A stretch of 6,501 nt of DNA from Lachnospiraceae bacterium (GTDB lineage: Bacteria; Bacillota; Clostridia; Lachnospirales; Lachnospiraceae), in NCBI GenBank assembly GCA_017959525.1, contig JAGDAL010000283.1, positions 1-6,501 on the forward strand. The letters run 5' to 3'. Of the stretch, positions 1 to 6,501 are shown in pieces. Positions within the stretch are counted from its first letter, which is position 1, and each line of letters starts with the position of its first letter. Made by a program: the position numbers and the translations under genes. The notes under the pieces were generated by a model. The model ran no database searches and was not told the DNA's origin. It saw only the letters and a list, made by a program, of their open reading frames with translations.

Positions 1-30
1 AGATAAGAATAAAAATAAGAGGAAAAAAAC

Positions 31-546
31 ATGACAAGACTGTTTAATCTTGATCCACAGTTATTACAGGATTCCATCTTGCTTGCGATTTCCATGTTCT
101 TCTTATTCCTTATTATGTCATACAACCTCTTCAATCCGGCGCGGAAGTTCTTAGAGGACAGAAAAGCGCGCATTCGCGGAGAGTTAGAGGACGCTGCCAA
201 TGATAAGGAAGCTGCAGCCAAGTTGAAGGCAGAATACGAGGAAAAAATCAAATCCGCGGACAAAGAAGTGGAGGCGATTTTGGCAGAGGCTCGAAAGAAG
301 GCGCTGGCCAATGAGAACAAAATCATTGCAGAAGCCAAAGAAGAGGCCGCTCGTATTATTGCAAGAGCCAATGAGGAAGCTCTGTTAGAGCAGAAGCGTG
401 TAGCAGATGATATGAAGCAGCAGATGATAACTGTAGCAGCTATGATGGCGCAGAAGGTTGTATCCCAGCAGATCGACACTTCTGTACAGGCGTCTCTGGT
501 AGATGAGACATTAAAGGAAATGGGTGGTTCTACATGGCAAAGTTAG
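31..546 (+). CDS. atpF: F1Fo ATP synthase subunit b (Fo, peripheral stalk)
   Basis: This 171-residue protein is the b subunit, which anchors in the membrane and runs up the side of the enzyme to hold the alpha/beta hexamer still against the turning rotor. Residues about 15-35 form one hydrophobic membrane segment (ILLAISMFFLFLIM). It is followed by the family-typical junction NPARKFLEDRKARI (35-48) and a long, Ala/Glu/Lys-rich helix to about residue 145, as expected for the stalk dimer. The length is usual for bacterial b (about 155-170). The start is supported by AAGAGG at 17-22, eight bases upstream. The 3' end overlaps the delta gene by 13 bases, which argues for translational coupling. 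The genes for subunits a and c would be expected just upstream, outside the window. Only one b-type gene is seen, as in most non-photosynthetic bacteria. Identification is firm. Confidence 0.96.
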   Translation: MTRLFNLDPQLLQDSILLAISMFFLFLIMSYNLFNPARKFLEDRKARIRGELEDAANDKEAAAKLKAEYEEKIKSADKEVEAILAEARKKALANENKIIAEAKEEAARIIARANEEALLEQKRVADDMKQQMITVAAMMAQKVVSQQIDTSVQASLVDETLKEMGGSTWQS

Positions 547-1100
547 TAGAGAGCGTCTATGGTGATGCGCTTTTCGAGCTTGCGATAGAACAGAATCGTG
601 TAGATGACTACGCGGAGGAAGCAAAAGGCCTGGTACAGGTACTTGAGGAGAATCCACAGTTGTCACAGCTCATGGCTCATCCCCAGGTGACGAAAGAAGA
701 AAAGCTGGAAATGATCGATAATATCTTCAAGGGTAAAGTCAGTGGCGAAGTGCTAGGACTACTGCGAACGATTATCGAGAAAAACCATTTTTCTGATACC
801 AAGGAAGTATTTACCTATTTCCTGAATCGTGTGAAGGAGCACAAGAACATTGGTGTTGCTACCGTAAGCACCCCACTGGAACTGACCGACGCACAGAAGA
901 AGGATGTAGAGAGTAAGCTTCTTGAGACAACCAAATATGTCTCCTTTGAGATTAACTATGTAGTTGATCCCGAATTGATCGGGGGAATGGTGATCCGTAT
1001 CGGTGATCGGGTCGTAGATTCCAGTATTAAGACGAAGATCTATAATCTATCCCGAGATCTATCAAAAATACAGTTGAAAGTAGGTGAAGGCACTCCATGA
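534..1100 (+). CDS. atpH: F1Fo ATP synthase subunit delta (F1, stalk cap)
   Basis: Delta (OSCP in mitochondria) sits on top of the F1 hexamer and joins it to subunit b. The N-terminus [17 protein letters not shown] is the standard opening of the family and begins its N-terminal helical domain (about residues 1-105). The conserved C-terminal signature lies at about 144-165 ([20 protein letters not shown]). At 188 residues it is slightly longer than the usual 175-180, the extra length being a short polar tail (KVGEGTP). The start codon lies inside the end of atpF, and the stop codon overlaps the atpA start in ATGA (1097-1100), so translation of b, delta and alpha is probably coupled. A weak ribosome site (GGGTGG, 522-527) precedes the start. 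Identification is firm. Confidence 0.96.
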   Translation: MAKLVESVYGDALFELAIEQNRVDDYAEEAKGLVQVLEENPQLSQLMAHPQVTKEEKLEMIDNIFKGKVSGEVLGLLRTIIEKNHFSDTKEVFTYFLNRVKEHKNIGVATVSTPLELTDAQKKDVESKLLETTKYVSFEINYVVDPELIGGMVIRIGDRVVDSSIKTKIYNLSRDLSKIQLKVGEGTP

Positions 1101-2611
1101 AATTACAACCGGAAGAGATTAGCTCCGTAATCAAAGAGCAGATGCAGCGCTATGCTTCCCAACTGGAAGTATCTGAAGTTGGAACCGGAGTTCAGGTTGC
1201 AGATGGAATCGCCCGTATCCATGGACTTGAGAAAGCCATGCAGGGTGAGCTCCTGGAATTCCCGGGAGAAGTATATGGAATGGTATTGAACCTTGAGGAA
1301 GATAACGTTGGTGCCGTACTTTTGGGCAGCCAGAAGAATATTAACGAAGGCGATACCGTTAAGACCACGGGACGAGTAGTAGAGGTTCCTGTCGGAGATG
1401 CATTGTTAGGACGAGTAGTAAATGCACTCGGACAGCCAATCGACGGCAAAGGACCAATCGCTACCTCAAAGTTCCGTCAGATTGAAAGAGTAGCAAGTGG
1501 TGTTATCTCCAGAAAATCCGTAGATACACCATTACAGACAGGTATCAAGGCAATTGACTCCATGATCCCGATCGGACGTGGACAGCGTGAGTTGATTATC
1601 GGTGACAAGCAGACCGGTAAGACTGCAATCGCAATTGATACCATCATTAACCAGAAGGGACAGAACGTAAAATGTATTTACGTTGCAATCGGTCAGAAGG
1701 CTTCTACCGTTGCAGGTCTCGTAAAGACATTGGAAGAGTTTGGTGCAATGAGCTACACCACAGTCGTTGCAGCAACTGCCAGTGAGTTAGCACCACTCCA
1801 GTACATTGCTCCGTATTCCGGATGTGCAATGGGTGAAGAGTGGATGGAGAATGGGGAAGATGTACTCATCATCTATGATGACTTGAGTAAGCATGCAACC
1901 GCTTATCGTACACTCTCCTTGCTGCTTCGTCGTCCACCGGGACGTGAGGCATACCCTGGTGACGTATTCTACTTGCATTCCAGATTGTTGGAGCGTGCAG
2001 CTAGATTGTCCGATAAGTTGGGTGGAGGTTCCTTAACCGCACTTCCAATTATCGAAACCCAGGCAGGTGACGTATCTGCATACATTCCGACCAACGTTAT
2101 TTCCATTACCGACGGTCAGATTTATCTGGAGACAGATGCCTTCAATGCAGGTCAGCGTCCGGCAATCAACGCAGGTTTGTCCGTATCCCGTGTAGGTGGA
2201 TCCGCACAGATCAAGGCGATGAAGAAGATTGCAGCACCAATCCGTGTAGATTTGGCACAGTACAGAGAGCTTGCTTCCTTCGCACAGTTCGGTTCCGAAT
2301 TGGATGCCGATACTGCTGAGAAGTTGGCACAAGGTGAGCGCGTTCAGGAAATCCTGAAGCAGCCACAGTACCAGCCAATGCCGGTTGAGTTCCAGATTAT
2401 TATTATCTATGCAGCAACCCAGAAGTATTTGTTGGATATCCCAACCGCAGACATTCTGGATTTTGAGTCTGCATTGTTCGAGTTCATTAAGACCAAGTAT
2501 CCGGAGATTCCACAGGGCATCAAGGACAAGAAGGTCTTAGAAGAAGACAACGAGCAGGCACTCATCAAGGCAATTAACGAGTGTAAGGCAGATTTTCTTA
2601 AGGGTAGATAA
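1097..2611 (+). CDS. atpA: F1Fo ATP synthase subunit alpha (F1, non-catalytic nucleotide site)
   Basis: Alpha alternates with beta in the F1 hexamer and supplies the non-catalytic nucleotide sites and the arginine finger. The 504-residue length is normal. The order is: N-terminal beta-barrel (about 25-95), P-loop GDKQTGKT at 169-176, the [14 protein letters not shown] and [24 protein letters not shown] blocks of the nucleotide domain, the family signature [10 protein letters not shown] at 355-364, the arginine finger at R365, and a helical C-terminal domain. The P-loop has Lys171 where the best-known homologues have Arg; this is a conservative change. The start is set by AGGTGA at 1082-1087 and the ATGA overlap with atpH. 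The neighbouring F1 genes fit the standard order. Identification is firm. Confidence 0.98.
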   Translation: MKLQPEEISSVIKEQMQRYASQLEVSEVGTGVQVADGIARIHGLEKAMQGELLEFPGEVYGMVLNLEEDNVGAVLLGSQKNINEGDTVKTTGRVVEVPVGDALLGRVVNALGQPIDGKGPIATSKFRQIERVASGVISRKSVDTPLQTGIKAIDSMIPIGRGQRELIIGDKQTGKTAIAIDTIINQKGQNVKCIYVAIGQKASTVAGLVKTLEEFGAMSYTTVVAATASELAPLQYIAPYSGCAMGEEWMENGEDVLIIYDDLSKHATAYRTLSLLLRRPPGREAYPGDVFYLHSRLLERAARLSDKLGGGSLTALPIIETQAGDVSAYIPTNVISITDGQIYLETDAFNAGQRPAINAGLSVSRVGGSAQIKAMKKIAAPIRVDLAQYRELASFAQFGSELDADTAEKLAQGERVQEILKQPQYQPMPVEFQIIIIYAATQKYLLDIPTADILDFESALFEFIKTKYPEIPQGIKDKKVLEEDNEQALIKAINECKADFLKGR

Positions 2612-2614
2612 GCG

Positions 2615-2625
2615 AAAGGTGGTGA
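2615..2625 (+). promoter_or_regulatory. Strong ribosome binding site of atpG
   Basis: AAAGGTGGTGA matches the ideal AAAGGAGGTGA at ten of eleven positions. Its GGTGG core ends at 2622, nine bases before the ATG at 2632 but only three before the ATG at 2626, so it favours the downstream start for gamma. Confidence 0.75.
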
Positions 2626-2631
2626 ATGCGC

Positions 2632-3489
2632 ATGGCCTCAATGAGAGACATTAAGAGACGCCGTAGTAGTATTTCCAGTACTCAGCAGATCACAAAAGCC
2701 ATGAAGCTTGTATCTACCGTTAAGTTACAGAAGGCCAAAGGCAGAGCGGAGCAGACCGCACCATACTTCAATTACATGTATGACACGGTTTGCACCATGT
2801 TAGCCAAGGCCGGAAGTGTGAATCATCCGTATCTGAACAAGCAGGAATCCAACAAAAAAGCGGTCATCACCATTTCCTCCAACCGAGGATTGGCAGGCGG
2901 ATACAACAGTAGTGTTGTAAAGCTTTTGACCCAGGGAGACCTTCCTGCAGAAGATGTGGAAGTATATGCCATCGGACATAAGGGTGAAGAGGGCTTAGCC
3001 ATTCGTGGTTATCACATTGCCAAGGAATACAACGAGGTAATGGAAGCTCCGACCTATGAAGATGCTATGGCCATCTGTAAGGATGTGTTAACCGCATATA
3101 CCTCCGGTGAGATTGGAGAAATCTATCTTGCGTATACACATTTTAAGAATACGGTGGTACACCAGCCGAAGCTTTTGAAATTGCTTCCGGTAGAGGTGGA
3201 CGAAGCAGACGTAGAAGGTATGGACAAGAACCTTCTGATGAACTTCGAACCAAACGAAGAGGAAGCAATCGGACTGATCATTCCGAAGTACATCACCAGC
3301 TTGGTGTACGGAGCTCTGATCGAGGCGGTAGCCAGTGAAAATGGTGCGCGTATGCAAGCCATGGACAATGCAACCAGCAACGCAGAGGATATGATCAGCG
3401 ATTTGACGTTGAAGTACAACAGAGCCCGTCAGGGATCCATTACACAGGAACTGACGGAAATCATCGCAGGTGCAGAGGCAATCTCGTAG
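2632..3489 (+). CDS. atpG: F1Fo ATP synthase subunit gamma (F1, central shaft)
   Basis: Gamma is the rotating shaft whose coiled coil turns inside the alpha/beta hexamer and drives the binding changes. The N-terminal helix is seen in MASMRDIKRRRSSISSTQQITKAM and the C-terminal helix in ARMQAMDNATSNAEDMISDLTLKYNRARQGSITQELTEI. These two form the antiparallel coiled coil, with a Rossmann-like domain between them. At 285 residues the length is normal. Two in-frame ATGs are possible, 2626 and 2632. I prefer 2632 because it gives the family's usual MASMRDIKRR start and puts the strong ribosome site AAAGGTGGTGA (2615-2625) at good spacing, whereas 2626 would directly abut it. The longer form would add only Met-Arg. 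The gene follows atpA by 20 bases and precedes atpD by 41. Confidence 0.96.
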   Translation: MASMRDIKRRRSSISSTQQITKAMKLVSTVKLQKAKGRAEQTAPYFNYMYDTVCTMLAKAGSVNHPYLNKQESNKKAVITISSNRGLAGGYNSSVVKLLTQGDLPAEDVEVYAIGHKGEEGLAIRGYHIAKEYNEVMEAPTYEDAMAICKDVLTAYTSGEIGEIYLAYTHFKNTVVHQPKLLKLLPVEVDEADVEGMDKNLLMNFEPNEEEAIGLIIPKYITSLVYGALIEAVASENGARMQAMDNATSNAEDMISDLTLKYNRARQGSITQELTEIIAGAEAIS

Positions 3490-3494
3490 CCTAA

Positions 3495-4934
<1,440 letters not shown>

Positions 4935-4945
4935 GGGGTGAGGCA

Positions 4946-5359
4946 ATGGCAGAATCAGACAAGAATGTATTTGAAATAGAAATCATCACACCGGATCGAG
5001 TATTTTATCAGGGTGAGGCTTCTATGATCGAATTTAATACGGTGGAAGGTGAGATTGGTGTGTATAAGAACCATATCCCGCTGGCAACCGTACTTGCTCC
5101 GGGAATTGTCACCATCACGGAAGGCGATTCCAAGAAGTATGCTGCCGTTCATTCCGGCATTGGACAAATCCTCGGAGATAAGGTAACCTTACTTGCAGAG
5201 ATTGCAGAGTGGCCGGGCGAGATTGATGAGTCTCGTGCCAAGAGTGCCGAGGAGCGTGCAAGAGAACGTCTTGAGCGCAAGGACAGCAATCTCGATGTAA
5301 TGCGTGCAGAGCTGGCACTTCGCAAAGCTCTGGTTCGTCAGGAAGTCCTGAAGAAATAA
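4946..5359 (+). CDS. atpC: F1Fo ATP synthase subunit epsilon (F1, rotor and regulatory)
   Basis: Epsilon links gamma to the c-ring and in many bacteria restrains ATP hydrolysis. The 137-residue length is normal. The N-terminal beta-sandwich (about 8-90) contains the conserved GEIGVYKNHIPLATVL segment (35-50). The C-terminal two-helix hairpin (about 93-137) is rich in Glu and Arg. IDESRA at 93-98 fits the I/L-D-x-x-R-A motif known from ATP-binding epsilon subunits such as that of Bacillus PS3, which suggests that ATP could stabilise the folded, non-inhibiting hairpin here too; this is an inference. The ribosome site AGGGGTGA (4934-4941) overlaps the last base of the atpD stop codon, so the two are tightly coupled (11-base gap). 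Confidence 0.96.
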   Translation: MAESDKNVFEIEIITPDRVFYQGEASMIEFNTVEGEIGVYKNHIPLATVLAPGIVTITEGDSKKYAAVHSGIGQILGDKVTLLAEIAEWPGEIDESRAKSAEERARERLERKDSNLDVMRAELALRKALVRQEVLKK

Positions 5360-5376
5360 CAGAATGAGGAAAGCCT

Positions 5377-5583
5377 ATGTTTGCGAGAACCAACAAAGAT
5401 ATCATTGAAGATTTGAAGCTGCAATTGAATCGACTGGAAGACGAAGCGGAACAGTTACGTAAGGAGCTGGAACGCATCGAAGGCAAGAAGAACCAGATTA
5501 TGAAAGAGATTGCAGAACACTCCGATGAGAAGTACGAAGAAGACATGTTGGCACAGGTATACCAACAGCGTCGGAAGCAATAA
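5377..5583 (+). CDS. Small coiled-coil protein at the end of the atp operon, function unknown
   Basis: I do not recognise this 68-residue protein. It is strongly charged and has a clean heptad pattern from about residue 10 to 45: position d is L13, L20, L27, I34, I41 and position a is I10, L17, A24, L31, K38, I45. That predicts a two-stranded coiled coil with a basic, Gln-rich tail (VYQQRRKQ). It has no membrane segment, signal peptide or Cys pair. It looks translated: GAGGA at 5366-5370 is six bases before the ATG, the gene starts 17 bases after atpC, and its stop lies 27 bases before the operon terminator. It should therefore be made together with the ATP synthase. A role at that enzyme is possible from position alone; nothing in the sequence proves it. 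Confidence 0.8.
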   Translation: MFARTNKDIIEDLKLQLNRLEDEAEQLRKELERIEGKKNQIMKEIAEHSDEKYEEDMLAQVYQQRRKQ

Positions 5584-5610
5584 CTTTTCATTGAAACATA
5601 GGATTATTTT

Positions 5611-5642
5611 GCGCCCGCGGCTCAGTCGTGGGCGCTTTTTTT
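5611..5642 (+). terminator. Rho-independent terminator of the atp operon
   Basis: The arms GCGCCCGCG (5611-5619) and CGTGGGCGC (5627-5635) pair over nine positions with a single G-U wobble, enclosing a seven-base loop. Seven T follow directly (5636-5642). The sequence on the other side lacks an uninterrupted A-tract, so it should act on plus-strand transcripts only. It lies 27 bases behind the stop of the 68-residue gene, which places that gene inside the atp transcript and insulates the toxin-antitoxin module from ATP synthase expression. Confidence 0.93.
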
Positions 5643-5663
5643 GACTGCACATTCGGAAATTCT

Positions 5664-5684
5664 TATGTGCAAATTTTGCATATA
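5664..5684 (+). promoter_or_regulatory. Operator-like palindrome 1
   Basis: The core TGCAAATTTTGCA (5668-5680) is a perfect inverted repeat of six-base arms around base 5674. The symmetry continues outward for three of the next four pairs. It is the farthest upstream of three similar palindromes whose centres are 31 bases apart. A binding site for the helix-turn-helix antitoxin encoded just downstream is the likely reading; this is an inference. Confidence 0.6.
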
Positions 5685-5695
5685 TACAATTTTGA

Positions 5696-5714
5696 GTATG
5701 CAGAATTTGCATAC
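5696..5714 (+). promoter_or_regulatory. Operator-like palindrome 2
   Basis: GTATGCAGAATTTGCATAC has perfect seven-base arms, one mismatched pair, and an inner A-T pair around base 5705. It is the longest palindrome of the set and lies immediately upstream of the -35 hexamer (5718). It has the same TGCA-N5-TGCA core as palindromes 1 and 3. Confidence 0.65.
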
Positions 5715-5717
5715 AAA

Positions 5718-5746
5718 TTGACATTAACATGCAAAAATTGCATAAT
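5718..5746 (+). promoter_or_regulatory. Near-consensus sigma-A type promoter of the toxin-antitoxin module
   Basis: A perfect -35 box TTGACA (5718-5723) is followed, after exactly 17 bases, by CATAAT (5741-5746), five of six bases of the -10 consensus. Transcription would start near 5752-5754, so the leader would be only about 13-15 bases and would begin at the ribosome site itself. Palindrome 3 covers the spacer and the first bases of the -10 box, so occupation of it should block the promoter. Confidence 0.75.
5729..5743 (+). promoter_or_regulatory. Operator-like palindrome 3, overlapping the promoter
   Basis: ATGCAAAAATTGCAT has perfect six-base arms around base 5736, with one mismatched inner pair. 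It lies between the -35 and -10 boxes and covers the first three bases of the -10. Position and likeness to palindromes 1 and 2 suggest a repressor site. Confidence 0.65.
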
Positions 5747-5750
5747 AATA

Positions 5751-5758
5751 AAAGGAGG
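5751..5758 (+). promoter_or_regulatory. Ribosome binding site that fixes the antitoxin start
   Basis: AAAGGAGG is a full-strength Shine-Dalgarno sequence. It ends eight bases before the ATG at 5767 but only two before an in-frame GTG at 5761, so the ATG is the credible start. A half-site TGCAAA (5762-5767) runs into this start codon and continues the palindrome series at a 32-base step. Confidence 0.8.
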
Positions 5759-5766
5759 ATGTGCAA

Positions 5767-6240
5767 ATGACGGAGTTAAAGCAATTACGAACAGAAAAAC
5801 ATCTTACCCAACAAGAGGTAGCTTCACTTTTGGGTGTATCTTTACGTACGTATATAGATTATGAGAATAACGCGAACAAAGAAGGCACTCTAAAGTATCG
5901 CTATTTATTAGATGGACTAACTAAGATTAACTATATCGATGAGACGAATGGAATTCTATCCGTGGAAGATATATGTGAGAAGTGTAAGAAGGTTCTATCG
6001 GAGTTTGATGTTGATTTTTGCTATTTGTTTGGTTCTTATGCGAAGGGAAATCCATCCGAAGAAAGTGATGTGGATTTATTAATCTCAACAAAAGCTTCCG
6101 GTTTACTGTTCTATGAAATCGTAGAGCGGTTACGAACGACGCTTCGAAAAAAGGTAGACTTATTGGATTTAAAACAATTACAGAATAATGAAGATTTGTT
6201 AAAAGAAGTGTTGAAGGATGGAATAAAAATATATGGATAA
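5767..6240 (+). CDS. XRE-like HTH fused to MNT-type nucleotidyltransferase, probable antitoxin
   Basis: This 157-residue protein has two parts. Residues about 3-35 form an XRE/Cro-like helix-turn-helix (LRTEKHLTQQEVASLLGVSLRTYIDYENN). Residues about 66-157 form a minimal nucleotidyltransferase with GSYAKG (89-94), the metal-binding pair in SDVDLLI (D101, D103) and a third acidic residue in KVDLLD (D131), so the active site looks complete. In characterised HepT-MntA pairs, MNT antitoxins silence the HEPN toxin by adding AMP to the Tyr of its RX4HXY motif; the HEPN gene downstream makes that role likely. The HTH suggests it also represses its own promoter through the palindromes upstream. The gene overlaps the HEPN gene by 8 bases. 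It is clearly richer in A+T than the atp genes. A regulator or nucleotidyltransferase outside toxin-antitoxin biology is less likely given the partner. Confidence 0.88.
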   Translation: MTELKQLRTEKHLTQQEVASLLGVSLRTYIDYENNANKEGTLKYRYLLDGLTKINYIDETNGILSVEDICEKCKKVLSEFDVDFCYLFGSYAKGNPSEESDVDLLISTKASGLLFYEIVERLRTTLRKKVDLLDLKQLQNNEDLLKEVLKDGIKIYG

Positions 6241-6501
6241 TAAAAAGACAGACGTTTATTATGCACGGAAAATCGAAGAAGATCTTGCGTTTATTGTGAA
6301 GCATACAGAAGATACGGACCAAGAGGAATTGGCGAAGAATGAGGTGTTATTGGATTCTATGTTGTTTCGCTTAATCCAGATATCAGAGAATGCGAAACAT
6401 CTAAGTGATGAGTATCGGGCGAATCGACCGAGCATTCCGTGGATGGCGATATCCGGTTTAAGAAATCGTATTGTACATGATTACGGAAATGTTGAGTTGG
6501 G
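6233..6501 (+). CDS. HEPN-family (DUF86/HepT-like) probable RNase toxin, cut by window end
   Basis: Eighty-nine residues are visible and the gene continues beyond the window. The protein is helical and soluble in character. It contains RLIQISENAKHLSDEYR (46-62), then IPWMAISGLRNRIVHDYG (68-85), which is the DUF86/HepT pattern ending in the HEPN motif R-x4-H-x-Y (R77, H82, Y84). In characterised HepT toxins the Arg and His are needed for RNA cleavage and the Tyr is the residue AMPylated by the MNT antitoxin; all three are present. Family members are usually about 110-120 residues, so perhaps 20-30 are missing. The ATG at 6233 overlaps the end of the antitoxin gene (ATGGATAA), with AAGGAT at 6214-6219 as a distant ribosome site, so synthesis probably depends on antitoxin translation. 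Identification of the family is strong; toxicity is inferred. Confidence 0.85.
   Translation, partial: MDNKKTDVYYARKIEEDLAFIVKHTEDTDQEELAKNEVLLDSMLFRLIQISENAKHLSDEYRANRPSIPWMAISGLRNRIVHDYGNVEL

Noticed and set aside
1..30. Possible end of the c-subunit gene (AGA TAA at 1-6)
   Set aside because: Six bases are too few to assign a gene. Only the atpF ribosome site (17-22) can be supported in this stretch.
5685..5690. TACAAT as a second -10 box upstream
   Set aside because: No recognisable -35 hexamer lies 16-18 bases upstream, and the TTGACA/CATAAT pair downstream is far better.
5761..5766. GTG at 5761 as start of the antitoxin gene
   Set aside because: It is only two bases after AAAGGAGG, too close for initiation. 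The ATG at 5767 has ideal spacing and the longer form would add just two residues.
5664..5768. Regularly spaced repeats as a small CRISPR array
   Set aside because: The repeated units are only 13-19 bases, diverged and palindromic, with spacers shorter than usual, and they sit on a promoter; operators explain them better.
5628..5864. Plus-strand open frame of 78 codons beginning in the terminator hairpin
   Set aside because: It starts inside the terminator stem, lacks a ribosome site, crosses the promoter and palindromes, and runs out of frame into the antitoxin gene.

Overview
The window carries most of a bacterial F1Fo ATP synthase operon followed, after a rho-independent terminator, by the start of a toxin-antitoxin module. 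All genes are on the plus strand. The Shine-Dalgarno sequences, the tight gene packing and the wording of the ATP synthase proteins (for example DDLSKHA in alpha) suggest a Firmicute of class Clostridia, probably Lachnospiraceae. The family level is an inference from memory of such sequences, not a search result.

Bases 31-5359 encode, in the classical order, subunits b (atpF), delta (atpH), alpha (atpA), gamma (atpG), beta (atpD) and epsilon (atpC). The genes for a and c would be expected upstream, outside the window. Spacing is minimal: b/delta overlap by 13 bases, delta/alpha share ATGA, and the remaining gaps are 11-41 bases, so this is one translationally coupled transcript. The catalytic and structural motifs checked are intact. 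Subunit b and delta form the peripheral stalk, alpha and beta the catalytic hexamer, and gamma and epsilon the rotor shaft.

A seventh gene (5377-5583) sits 17 bases behind atpC with its own ribosome binding site. It encodes a 68-residue, highly charged protein with a regular heptad pattern (a short coiled coil) that I do not recognise. A strong hairpin with a U-tract at 5611-5642 then ends the operon.

From about 5643 the DNA becomes visibly richer in A+T. A 124-base control region holds a near-consensus sigma-A type promoter (5718-5746) and three palindromes of the form TGCAAA-N-TTTGCA whose centres lie exactly 31 bases apart, plus a matching half-site at the start codon. It drives a protein with an N-terminal XRE-like helix-turn-helix fused to a MNT-type nucleotidyltransferase (5767-6240). 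This overlaps by 8 bases a HEPN-family gene (DUF86/HepT-like, RX4HXY motif) that runs off the window end. By analogy with characterised HepT-MntA systems, the HEPN protein would be an RNase toxin and the nucleotidyltransferase an AMPylating antitoxin. The fused DNA-binding domain and the phased operator array suggest that this antitoxin also represses its own promoter.
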